A DNA stretch of 64,000 nt from contig URCF01000004.1 in NCBI GenBank assembly GCA_900546365.1, positions 1 through 64,000 of the forward strand. The letters are read 5' to 3'. A program made the translations under genes and the position numbers. The notes under the pieces are model-generated. The model was not told the origin of the DNA and made no database searches. It saw nothing but the letters and a program-made list of their open reading frames with translations. The number at the start of each line of letters is the position of its first letter. The first letter of the stretch is position 1. Shown here piece by piece: positions 8,426 to 16,588 of the stretch. The stretch comes from an uncultured Porphyromonadaceae bacterium (GTDB lineage Bacteria > Bacteroidota > Bacteroidia > Bacteroidales > Muribaculaceae).

Positions 8426-9848
8426 TATTCACTCTCTTGAATAGTTTTTTTGTCCATGCCCCGCTGTATAAACGCCATAGGAATATGGCTCCGCGGAAAC
8501 ACAATTCAATACACATTGCTATCCACACACCTTTCAGGCCCATCACTGGCGCAAGTATCGCTGCCAGGGTAAGCCGCACAGCCCATATGCTGCCAAGATT
8601 CATGCAGCTCGGGAGCAGTGTGTCGCCTGTGCCTACAAAAGCGCCATACGACACTATTGCGGCGGCAAACATAGGTTCGGCCCATGCCTCTATCTGCAGT
8701 GCCATTACTCCAAGCTCTCTCACGGTGTGGTCCGGCGTGAAAAATGCCATCATGACCGGGGCGGCAAAATACATCACCACTCCCATCACGCTCATCACCA
8801 CCATGCCGGAATACACTGTGATATGGGCAAACCGTTTGGTCAGGTCGCGCCGGCCGGCACCGATGCTCTGCCCCACAAGCGTGGTTGCCGCCTCTCCGAT
8901 ACCGTAGCCGGGCATATAGCAAAGACTCTCGGCTGTGATGGCAAACGCATTGGCGGCGATAGCTGCTGTGCCAAGCGGAGCCACAATCACCGTCACCAGT
9001 ATCTGGGCCCCACACATTATAGCGTGTTCGGCAGCTATCGGCAGCCCGATATGACCGGCCTTGTGTAGTGTGGCCTTGCGCGGTATGTAGCTGCCTTTAG
9101 ATCCTTTCATGTTGAGCTGGGGCGACCTGCGCCACAGATACCACATCATTGCGGCGGCTGTCACCAGCTCAGCCAACGCTGTGCCGATGGCTGCACCTTT
9201 CACCCCCAACCCGGCTCCGGGCAGAGTGATGCCCAACACCTCATGCGTCGGAAAAATCAGGAGTGCGTTAAACACCACATCCAGCAGACACATGGCTATA
9301 TTGAGCATCCCCGGCACAAACATATTGCCGCTGCTTCTCAGCACTGCCCCGGCCATATACCCGGTAGAGAAGATTGGCAGCGACAGCGCGAATATGAAGA
9401 AATAGATAGATGCATCGCCGCATACAGTGTCATCACCGCCAAGCCAACGGGGCAGACTGTGGCTTATGCCGCACCCCAGCGCTGCCAGAAGCAGGCTGAA
9501 CAGCAGTGTGGATGTCAGTGCCTGGCGCACTATCCCTTGTGCATCAGCTTTGCGTGATGCGCCGATTAAATGTGCCACCTGTACCGAGAACCCGGTGACC
9601 ACCGCCGAGCATAATCCCCAGAACAGCCATGTGGTTGTTGACATCAACCCTATCGAAGCTGATGCCTCTGCGCCGAGGCTCCCCACCATCGCTGCATCAA
9701 TATACTGCATGATGATTGATGACACCTGTGCCATTATTGATGGCATACTGAGCAATGCGGTCAGCTTCAGCTGATCGCCGAGTGTCATGCTCTTCCCTTC
9801 GCGAATCGAGGCGAGCAGTGCGTCTGAGTTTTTTATTTTAGAGAACAA
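8415..9848 (-). CDS. MATE-family efflux transporter
   Basis: A 477-residue inner-membrane multidrug and toxin extrusion antiporter. The sequence shows about 12 hydrophobic segments in two six-helix halves. The first opens with LKLTALLSMPSIMAQVSSIIMQYIDAAMVGSLG-type helix 1-2 features (P and DxAMVG are classical MATE positions). The second half begins near the GHIGLPIAAEHAIMCGAQ segment. It is embedded in an operon, with 11-bp overlaps to both the upstream DUF3737 gene and the downstream MalY/PatB gene. Sodium or proton coupling and the exported compound cannot be told. Confidence 0.94.
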   Translation of the reverse strand: MFSKIKNSDALLASIREGKSMTLGDQLKLTALLSMPSIMAQVSSIIMQYIDAAMVGSLGAEASASIGLMSTTTWLFWGLCSAVVTGFSVQVAHLIGASRKADAQGIVRQALTSTLLFSLLLAALGCGISHSLPRWLGGDDTVCGDASIYFFIFALSLPIFSTGYMAGAVLRSSGNMFVPGMLNIAMCLLDVVFNALLIFPTHEVLGITLPGAGLGVKGAAIGTALAELVTAAAMMWYLWRRSPQLNMKGSKGSYIPRKATLHKAGHIGLPIAAEHAIMCGAQILVTVIVAPLGTAAIAANAFAITAESLCYMPGYGIGEAATTLVGQSIGAGRRDLTKRFAHITVYSGMVVMSVMGVVMYFAAPVMMAFFTPDHTVRELGVMALQIEAWAEPMFAAAIVSYGAFVGTGDTLLPSCMNLGSIWAVRLTLAAILAPVMGLKGVWIAMCIELCFRGAIFLWRLYSGAWTKKLFKRVNNET

Positions 9849-10707
9849 TCTCTTCTGAATCTTCTCTTCTTACTATTATCCGGCAGTCGGCGGGGGCCTT
9901 GATATTCTTGTCGATTATCAACTCTCCCACTCCATTGCACACTATTTTGCCGCTTGTAGGGTTCTTGATGCTTGTAACATTGCCCCGTATGGTGGCATTG
10001 ACAGTCGATTCCTCAAAGTTGAGGTCACAGTCGGAGGCAAGCTCACAGTCCTCCATCACCAAATTGTGGCAATAGCATAATGCCTGGGTGCCGGATATCT
10101 TGCATCTCACCAATCGCAAATTATGGCTGTGCCAACCGAGATACTCTCCGGTGAGCTCGGAGTCATAAACTGTCACATCATGTGTTCCCCAAAAGGCATC
10201 TTTTGAGTCAATATGTGCGTTGTGTATCTCTACATTGCGACAATACTGGAATGAGTAATTCCCCTGCTGTTTGTACCCTTTGATAAGAATATCTGCCGAG
10301 TGCATGAACAGATAGTCGGCATTGGACACATCCACATCTTCAAGCTCCACATCCTCGCAATGCCACAATGTTTCCTGCGCATCGGGTATCCTTACATTTT
10401 TCAGTTTGAGATGCTTCATCTCCCTGAACATTTTGGGCGCCTTTACCAAAGTGTCGCACATCTCAAGATTTGACGAGTACCACAGTGCGGCGCGTGCTCC
10501 TTCGGTGAAAACACAATCTTTCACCACAAAGCCGTTGACATGCCAAAATGGATATTTTCCCTCAAATCGGCATTGTAGAGCTTCAATGTTGCTGCAATTT
10601 TTCAGTGCTGACTCACCGGCATGGATGGTGACATTCTCAAGCTTGAGGTTGTGCGATGCGAACAGCGGGCGTTCTCCACCGAATTCTTGATTGCTGATTA
10701 GTTCCAT
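9838..10707 (-). CDS. DUF3737 family protein, right-handed beta-helix
   Basis: A 289-residue cytoplasmic protein of the DUF3737 type with no known biochemical activity. It begins MELISNQEFGGERPLFASHN, a recognisable family start. The body is made of roughly 20-residue solenoid turns with the recurring pattern aromatic-H/C-xx-(N/D)-hydrophobic-x-hydrophobic-x-(D/N), for example FWHVNGFVVKDC, LWHCEDVELEDV, FWGTHDVTVYDS and LGWHSHNLRLVRC. This implies a pectate-lyase-like beta-helix. No catalytic acid cluster is obvious. The frame is open upstream to 10797, but the ATG at 10707 begins the conserved part and lies downstream of a -7 element. It heads an operon with a MATE exporter and a C-S lyase; the functional link is unknown. 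Confidence 0.85.
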   Translation of the reverse strand: MELISNQEFGGERPLFASHNLKLENVTIHAGESALKNCSNIEALQCRFEGKYPFWHVNGFVVKDCVFTEGARAALWYSSNLEMCDTLVKAPKMFREMKHLKLKNVRIPDAQETLWHCEDVELEDVDVSNADYLFMHSADILIKGYKQQGNYSFQYCRNVEIHNAHIDSKDAFWGTHDVTVYDSELTGEYLGWHSHNLRLVRCKISGTQALCYCHNLVMEDCELASDCDLNFEESTVNATIRGNVTSIKNPTSGKIVCNGVGELIIDKNIKAPADCRIIVRREDSEEIVL

Positions 10708-10734
10708 TGCAAATTTTGGGTTTATTATTAAGTG

Positions 10735-10742
10735 CAAAATTA
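10735..10742 (-). promoter_or_regulatory. -7 element of the DUF3737-MATE-MalY operon
   Basis: TAATTTTG on the minus strand fits TAnnTTTG, 28 bp upstream of the chosen ATG at 10707. No convincing -33 TTTG is at the right distance. Confidence 0.45.
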
Positions 10743-10862
10743 ATAATATTGTGCGATATTCCGGAATTATTTTATTTGTGTTCTGAGGTGAGTTCACGAT
10801 AGATATTTTGTGAATTTATTTTTGCGTCAGTTTTTCTAAAGTTTTCCAAAACAAAACGCTTG

Positions 10863-10881
10863 AATATTGATAATCAATATT
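10863..10881. promoter_or_regulatory. Perfect inverted repeat upstream of nrdD, possible operator
   Basis: AATATTGA, TAA, TCAATATT forms an 8-bp perfect dyad about 67 bp upstream of the nrdD -33 element. The half-sites resemble FNR/CRP-type TTGAT/ATCAA, but the spacing is 1 rather than 4, so no regulator is assigned. Confidence 0.35.
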
Positions 10882-10948
10882 GTGGCTCTTTTGACGTATA
10901 GCAAAAGTTTCCCAAAATATTTTTTATAGAAAATATCCTGTCGAATAT

Positions 10949-10979
10949 TTTGTGGTTAAATTTATACTTCCTACCTTTG
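10949..10979 (+). promoter_or_regulatory. Promoter for nrdDG
   Basis: TTTG (10949-10952), 19 bp, then TACCTTTG (10972-10979): a full match to the Bacteroidetes sigma-ABfr consensus. Transcription would start near 10986, leaving a leader of about 45 nt before the nrdD ATG. Confidence 0.8.
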
Positions 10980-11032
10980 TGTCGCCGATATTTTATTGGC
11001 CTTAAATCAAAAATTGTCAATTCTTTTATTCA

Positions 11033-13240
11033 ATGATACAGACAGTAATAAAGCGCGATGGCCGTGTCGTGGGCTATAACGAGGAAAAAATCAAGGCTGC
11101 TATCCGCAAAGCCATGTTGCAAACTGAGATGGGTGAGGACGAAGCCCTGATTCAAAAAATTGCCGACAGAATCTCTGTTACCGGCGATGAAAGCATGACC
11201 GTGGAGCAGATTCAGGATCGCGTGGAGCTTGAGTTGATGAACTCTCCCCGCAAGGAGGTGGCTAAACGCTATATTGCCTATCGTGACCAGCGCAGCATTG
11301 CCCGCCGTGCCAAAACCCGCGACATGTTTCTGGAAATCATTGAAGCCAAAAATAATGACATCACCCGCGAGAATGCCAATATGAACACCGACTCTCCCGC
11401 GGGCATGATGATGAAGTTTGCCAGTGAAACAACCAAGCCGTTCGTGGACGACTATCTGCTCTCTGCAAGTGCCCGTGATGCTGTGCGGCATGGCTACCTC
11501 CATATTCACGACAAGGATTACTATCCCACCAAGAGTCTCACTTGTGTCCAGCACCCGCTCGACAGGATTCTCCAATACGGTTTTATGGCCGGCCATGGCG
11601 AATCACGCCCTGCCAAAAGAATTGAAACTGCAAGCATCATCAGCTGCATATCGCTCGAAACTGCCCAGAACGAGATGCACGGTGGTCAGGCTATCCCAGC
11701 ATTCGATTTCTATCTCGCTCCGTTTGTGCGCAGCTCGTTTGTTGAGGAAATCAACAAGCTTGAGAAACTCACAGGAAGAGATTTGTCTTCAAAATACGAC
11801 ATGGAGATTGATGACTATATTATCAAACCGGTGGACAATCTTGAAGGTGATGAACGCCTTATCCAGCATGCAATGAACCAAACCGTGGAACGCGTTCATC
11901 AGGCCATGGAGGCATTCATCCACAATATGAATACAATCCACTCCCGCGGCGGCAATCAGGTGGTGTTCTCATCCATCAACTATGGCACCGACACTTCGGC
12001 CGAGGGACGTTGCGTGATCCGCGAATTGCTCCACTCCACCTACGAAGGCGTGGGCAACGGCAGCACTGCCATATTCCCGATCCAGATCTGGAAAAAGAAA
12101 CGAGGAGTAAGCTACCTGCCCGAGGATAGAAACTACGACCTATATAAATTGGCTTGTAAAGTCACGGCACGCAGGTTTTTCCCAAATTTCGTGAACCTCG
12201 ACGCTACCTTCAATCAGCATGAGAAATGGCGCGCTGACGACCCCAAACGCTATCTCTATGAGGTGGCTACAATGGGATGCCGCACCCGCGTGTTTGAGAA
12301 TAGATACGGAGAAAAAACCTCCGTAGGCCGTGGCAACCTATCTTTCTCTACCGTCAATATTGTACGTATCGCCATCGAGTGCATGATGATCAAAGACAGG
12401 AATGAGCGAATTGAAAAATTTTTCAAGAAGCTCGACGAAGTGCTTGACATCACCGCACAGCAGCTCTGCGACCGTTTTGATTTCCAGAAAACAGCTCTTG
12501 TCAAGCAGTTCCCTCTCCTGATGTCGAAATTGTGGAACGGCAGCGAAAACCTCAAGCCTGAACAAACCATCGAACCGGTCATCAATCAAGGTACTCTCGG
12601 CATCGGGTTCATCGGACTGGCCGAATGTCTTGTGGCTCTCGTTGGCAAGCATCATGGCGAGAGCGAGGAGGCGCAGGAACTCGGACTCAAGATTGTGTCC
12701 CACATGCGCAGTCGCGTCAACGAGTATAGCGAGAAATATCAACACAACTTCTCTGTGCTCGCCACTCCCGCCGAAGGGTTATCGGGCAAGTTTACCGCCA
12801 AGGACAGAAAAAGCTTCGGCGTGATTCCCGGCATTACCGACAAGATCTACTACACCAACTCCAACCATGTGCCGGTGTACTACCACTGCTCACCCAAGCA
12901 TAAAGCCGAAGTGGAGGCCCCCTATCATGAACTCACCGGTGGCGGCCATATTTTCTATGTGGAGATTGACGGTGACGCCACTCATAATCCGCAGGCTATT
13001 GCCGATATCGTTGACCTCATGGACAAGAATAATATCGGCTACTGCTCGGTCAATCACAATAGGAACCGCTGCATGGTGTGCGGACACGAGGATGCCGAGG
13101 AGAATCTGGAAGTATGTCCCGAATGTGGTTCCAAGGCTATCGACAAGCTGCAGCGCATCACCGGCTATCTTGTAGGCACCACCGACCGCTGGAACAATGC
13201 CAAGCTGGCTGAGCTTAACGACCGCGTTGTGCATAAATAA
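11033..13240 (+). CDS. nrdD: Anaerobic ribonucleoside-triphosphate reductase NrdD (class III)
   Basis: A glycyl-radical enzyme that reduces NTPs to dNTPs without oxygen, using formate or a thiol as reductant. The 735 residues start with an ATP-cone allosteric domain (VIKRDGRVVGYNEEKIKAAI, about residues 3-95). The ten-stranded barrel core follows. CMVCGHEDAEENLEVCPECG near the C-terminus is the four-cysteine zinc site. RITGYLVGTTDRWN at the end holds the radical-bearing glycine (RxxGY). The gene is followed after 15 bp by its activase nrdG. It is expressed from a strong consensus promoter at 10949-10979; a dyad further upstream may provide oxygen or dNTP control. Confidence 0.97.
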   Translation: MIQTVIKRDGRVVGYNEEKIKAAIRKAMLQTEMGEDEALIQKIADRISVTGDESMTVEQIQDRVELELMNSPRKEVAKRYIAYRDQRSIARRAKTRDMFLEIIEAKNNDITRENANMNTDSPAGMMMKFASETTKPFVDDYLLSASARDAVRHGYLHIHDKDYYPTKSLTCVQHPLDRILQYGFMAGHGESRPAKRIETASIISCISLETAQNEMHGGQAIPAFDFYLAPFVRSSFVEEINKLEKLTGRDLSSKYDMEIDDYIIKPVDNLEGDERLIQHAMNQTVERVHQAMEAFIHNMNTIHSRGGNQVVFSSINYGTDTSAEGRCVIRELLHSTYEGVGNGSTAIFPIQIWKKKRGVSYLPEDRNYDLYKLACKVTARRFFPNFVNLDATFNQHEKWRADDPKRYLYEVATMGCRTRVFENRYGEKTSVGRGNLSFSTVNIVRIAIECMMIKDRNERIEKFFKKLDEVLDITAQQLCDRFDFQKTALVKQFPLLMSKLWNGSENLKPEQTIEPVINQGTLGIGFIGLAECLVALVGKHHGESEEAQELGLKIVSHMRSRVNEYSEKYQHNFSVLATPAEGLSGKFTAKDRKSFGVIPGITDKIYYTNSNHVPVYYHCSPKHKAEVEAPYHELTGGGHIFYVEIDGDATHNPQAIADIVDLMDKNNIGYCSVNHNRNRCMVCGHEDAEENLEVCPECGSKAIDKLQRITGYLVGTTDRWNNAKLAELNDRVVHK

Positions 13241-13255
13241 TATTTTGCTTCTGCA

Positions 13256-13738
13256 ATGCGTGTTCTTGATATTATTGACGGCACCACGGTGGATGGCCCG
13301 GGCTTCCGGACCTCCATCTACTTTGCCGGATGCTGTCACCACTGCGAGGGGTGCCATAACCCCACTTCGTGGGACATGGCCGGCGGTCGAGAATGGACTG
13401 TGGATGAGCTGATGCAGCGGATTATTGACAACGATATGGATGTCACTTTCTCCGGCGGCGACCCTATGTATCAAGCTGACGATATCCTCCCGTTGGCCAA
13501 GGAGATCAGGAAGCTTGGCAAAACTATCTGGTGCTACACCGGATTCAGATATGAGCAGCTTTCTGCACACCCTTCAATGAACAGCTTGCTTGAATACATG
13601 GATGTGTTGGTGGATGGCGAATTCATCCTGTCGCGGCGCAACACCAAGCTGCAGTTCCGCGGGTCGGACAATCAGCGGATAATTGATCTTTCTAAATCCT
13701 CTATGGATAATGTGGTGCTTTGGAAATCCGAATTTTAG
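13256..13738 (+). CDS. nrdG: Anaerobic ribonucleotide reductase activase NrdG (radical SAM)
   Basis: Radical SAM protein that abstracts a hydrogen from the NrdD glycine to install the glycyl radical. At 160 residues it has the normal short NrdG length. The cluster motif CxxxCxxC is at residues 26-33 (AGCCHHCEGCHNP), where C26, C30 and C33 bind the [4Fe-4S] cluster. VTFSGGDPMYQ is the GGE-like SAM-binding motif, with D in place of E as is common in NrdG. It follows nrdD by 15 bp in the same operon and is followed 4 bp later by a secreted hydrolase gene that is probably only cotranscribed. Confidence 0.96.
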   Translation: MRVLDIIDGTTVDGPGFRTSIYFAGCCHHCEGCHNPTSWDMAGGREWTVDELMQRIIDNDMDVTFSGGDPMYQADDILPLAKEIRKLGKTIWCYTGFRYEQLSAHPSMNSLLEYMDVLVDGEFILSRRNTKLQFRGSDNQRIIDLSKSSMDNVVLWKSEF

Positions 13739-13742
13739 TTAT

Positions 13743-15098
13743 ATGAACAGTTACTATAGTTGGATTGTGGGGATTCTGTTCCCCACAATCTGTTTTGCAC
13801 AATCTTCAATCAACGGCAACTGGAAAGGAGAGCTTGCCGTGGCGCCCGGCAACAGTATCGCGCTTGGATTTGATTTCAAATCCATCGACAGCGGCATCGC
13901 CACTATGGACTCCCCGCAGCAGGGCGCTTTCGGATTGCCTTGCGCAGTGCTTTTTCATAGTTCCGATTCAGTGGCTATAGCCATGGATAACATCGGCATG
14001 AAATATGAGGCACGGTTGGATGGTGACAAACTCGTTGGCAAATTCTCCCAGCGAGGATTTACCGTTGGCCTCGATCTCGAGCGTGGCAGCATCGAGCTTC
14101 ATCGACCCCAGACTCCCGTGCCTCCGTTTGACTATCACACCGAAGATATATCATTTCGCTCCGAGGATGCCGGTGGCAATCTTTGCGGCACATTGACTCT
14201 GCCTAAGCTGTTTACTGATTCCACTCCGCTTGTAGTGATGGTTTCCGGCAGTGGTTTGCAAAACAGAGATGAGGAGATTTTCGGACACAAACCTTTTGCC
14301 GTGATTGCCGACTATCTTGCGCGCAACGGTATCGGCTCGCTGCGATATGATGACAGAGGTTGCGCTATGTCGGCGGGTGATGGCACCACGGCCACTACCG
14401 AAAATTTTGCCAGGGATGTTGCTGCCGCAATCGGGTATCTACGAAGCCGGTTCGCCGGAAATAAAATCGGACTGCTCGGACACAGTGAAGGCGGACAGAT
14501 CGCATTCATGCTCGCAGGAAACAAAGTGTTGGGAGTATCGCCGTCGTTCATCGCCACTATCGGTGCCCCGGCTATGAGTGGCGACAGTCTGCTTGCCGAG
14601 CAGAGTTGCATATATCTTAAATCCGCCGGAGTTGATTCCACTGCATGCGCCGACTATCGCAAGGCTGTGCTGAAGCTGTATGATATGATTCGTAAAGATG
14701 GTGCGGAGTATGCCGATAAGCATATCAACAGCATCTGCCCCGGTTGGGAGTATGTGATGCAATACGCTCCGCTTAAATCCAATCTAAAGGCTATCTGCAA
14801 GCAGATCAACCCATGGATTCTGTACACCATCACCTACTCTCCGCAATCGGATATAGCCAACACCACTTGTCCCACATTGTCGCTGTACGGTGCCAAGGAC
14901 TCTCAAGTGCCTCCAATCAATGCATCGAGGATGAAGGAACTTAATCCCAATGTGGAGGTGATGGTGCTGGATGGTCACAACCATCTCATGCAGCATTGCT
15001 CATCCGGTGCGGTTGCTGAATACGGCCTTATTCAAGAAACGATATCCGAAGAAGCTCTCACCCGCCTTGCCGAATTTATCAATACTGCAGGTAGATAA
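13743..15098 (+). CDS. Secreted alpha/beta hydrolase with N-terminal beta-rich domain
   Basis: About 451 residues. The ATG at 13743 starts a good signal peptide (MNSYYSWIVGILFPTICFAQ), so this start is preferred over the longer frame from 13683. Residues about 25-130 form a beta-rich N-terminal domain beginning NGNWKGEL, as often found before bacterial serine hydrolases. The alpha/beta hydrolase domain has an oxyanion segment VMVSGSGLQNRDE, nucleophile elbow GHSEGG, a probable acid in YGAKDSQVP and a histidine in LDGHNHLMQH. Likely a periplasmic or surface esterase or peptidase; the substrate is unknown. It sits 4 bp after nrdG, and its 3' end overlaps the convergent MBOAT gene by 20 bp. Confidence 0.85.
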   Translation: MNSYYSWIVGILFPTICFAQSSINGNWKGELAVAPGNSIALGFDFKSIDSGIATMDSPQQGAFGLPCAVLFHSSDSVAIAMDNIGMKYEARLDGDKLVGKFSQRGFTVGLDLERGSIELHRPQTPVPPFDYHTEDISFRSEDAGGNLCGTLTLPKLFTDSTPLVVMVSGSGLQNRDEEIFGHKPFAVIADYLARNGIGSLRYDDRGCAMSAGDGTTATTENFARDVAAAIGYLRSRFAGNKIGLLGHSEGGQIAFMLAGNKVLGVSPSFIATIGAPAMSGDSLLAEQSCIYLKSAGVDSTACADYRKAVLKLYDMIRKDGAEYADKHINSICPGWEYVMQYAPLKSNLKAICKQINPWILYTITYSPQSDIANTTCPTLSLYGAKDSQVPPINASRMKELNPNVEVMVLDGHNHLMQHCSSGAVAEYGLIQETISEEALTRLAEFINTAGR

Positions 15099-16560
15099 AC
15101 GGTACGATGTCGGTTTGGCGCATCTGGATGATAAGGAACAGCACTATGGCGAACACTACAGTTTGAAGCACCGGATGGAGCGATCCGAAGCCGCTCCTGA
15201 GCTTTGTGGTCCAGTTCACCGGCGCAAAGTGCATCAGGTAGGCCCCGACCATTATCAGCACTATCATCAGGTAGCCGGACACAAACTGTGGTGCAACATC
15301 AGCATGGAAATTGGTGAACACCTGCGTGGCCATCTCCCCGACTGTCTCCATCGAGCTGGCACGGAAAAACACGAAGCTGATGGCTATCAGATTGAATGTG
15401 ATGAACACATTGGCTGCTGTCACCCACCAACGAGTGGTTTGACGGCGAGGCAATCTGCTTTTGAGCTCCTTATGCCCCACTAAAAACAATCCTTGCAATC
15501 CGCCCCAGATCACATACATCCATGATGCACCGTGCCAAAGTCCGCCTATGAGCATGGTGCTCATCAGGTTGAAATGCTTTCGTGGCTTGCTGCAGCGGTT
15601 GCCGCCGAGCGGTATATAAAGATAATCTTTCAACCATGATGACAACGATATGTGCCAGCGACGCCAGAACTCAGTGGGATTCTGCGACTTGAACGGCGAC
15701 CGGAAATTGTCAAGGAAGCGATATCCGAGCAGCAGTGCTATACCTATGGCCATATCTGAATACCCGGAAAAATCGCAATACAGCTGTATGGCAAATCCGT
15801 ATGCGCCCATCATATTTTCAAATCCACTGTAAAGCGACGGATTGTCAAACACTCTGTCCACAAAATTCTGGCTGATGAAGTCAGCCACTATCACCTTCTT
15901 TATCAATCCGCACATAATCAGAAACAATCCTTCGCTCACCATGGCCCGCGACGCCTGCGGATTGGCCTGTACCTGAGGCAGCATATCTTTGGCTCTAACC
16001 ACCGGGCCTGCCAGTAGCGGGGGGAAGAAGGTGAGGTAGAATGTGTAGCTCAGGAAATCTTTGCACGGTTTGATCACACCCCGGTAAATGTCAACGATAT
16101 AGCTTATGGAGCGGAAAGTGAAGAAAGATATTCCCGCCGGAAGGATTATATCAAGGGCATCAAAAGGTTTGTCGGAAAGATTGGCAAAGGTGGTTATCAG
16201 CAGGTTAACATACTTGAAATAGACAAGCATCCCCACATTTATCATCACGTTAAGTGCCACTATGGCCTTGCGTTGCCACTGCTTTCTTCCTGTCATCAAT
16301 AACCCCAGCACATAGTCGCTGACGCATACTCCGAGCAGTATGAAGCAATACTGCGCCGAGGATTTGTAATAGAAATACAATGAAAATGCTATGACAAATA
16401 TCAGCTTGGCGGTATGCCACTTCCTGAGAAGCTGATATATCCCTATGAAAAACAGGAACAGTATTAGGAACAGCCCCGTGTTGAAAAGCAGGGGGTTGTT
16501 GGCATCATACATCAGGATTTCTTTCAATCGCTCTATTTCAATATCACCTATGGAACTCAT
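15079..16560 (-). CDS. MBOAT-family O-acyltransferase (AlgI/DltB-like)
   Basis: A 493-residue polytopic inner-membrane protein that in relatives passes acyl (usually acetyl) groups across the membrane for O-acylation of polysaccharide, peptidoglycan or lipoteichoic acid. Hallmarks are FYLTFFPPLLAGPVVRAKDM, YCDFSGYSDMAIGIALLLGY, FWRRWHISLSSWLKDYLYIP and the active-site histidine in MLIGGLWHGASW, all in AlgI order. It lies 28 bp after two SGNH-hydrolase genes on the same strand, the arrangement expected if those complete the acyl transfer in the periplasm. Last gene of the ftsY-rimO-menF operon. The acceptor polymer is not identifiable. Confidence 0.93.
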   Translation of the reverse strand: MSSIGDIEIERLKEILMYDANNPLLFNTGLFLILFLFFIGIYQLLRKWHTAKLIFVIAFSLYFYYKSSAQYCFILLGVCVSDYVLGLLMTGRKQWQRKAIVALNVMINVGMLVYFKYVNLLITTFANLSDKPFDALDIILPAGISFFTFRSISYIVDIYRGVIKPCKDFLSYTFYLTFFPPLLAGPVVRAKDMLPQVQANPQASRAMVSEGLFLIMCGLIKKVIVADFISQNFVDRVFDNPSLYSGFENMMGAYGFAIQLYCDFSGYSDMAIGIALLLGYRFLDNFRSPFKSQNPTEFWRRWHISLSSWLKDYLYIPLGGNRCSKPRKHFNLMSTMLIGGLWHGASWMYVIWGGLQGLFLVGHKELKSRLPRRQTTRWWVTAANVFITFNLIAISFVFFRASSMETVGEMATQVFTNFHADVAPQFVSGYLMIVLIMVGAYLMHFAPVNWTTKLRSGFGSLHPVLQTVVFAIVLFLIIQMRQTDIVPFIYLQY

Positions 16561-16588
16561 TTATTTGTATGGCGATGTGAATACACTC

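Larger units (their letters stand above)
10708..11032. other. Divergent intergenic region between the DUF3737 operon and nrdD
   Basis: This 325-bp AT-rich stretch holds no gene I can support. It carries a promoter on each strand (10735-10742 minus, 10949-10979 plus) and a perfect 8-bp inverted repeat at 10863-10881. Confidence 0.7.

Noticed and set aside
10863..10881. A canonical FNR box upstream of nrdD
   Set aside because: The TTGAT and ATCAA halves are separated by 1 base instead of 4.
15079..15098. The 20-bp overlap of convergent hydrolase and MBOAT genes as an assembly error
   Set aside because: Both C-termini look normal and short convergent overlaps occur elsewhere in the window (50433-50441).
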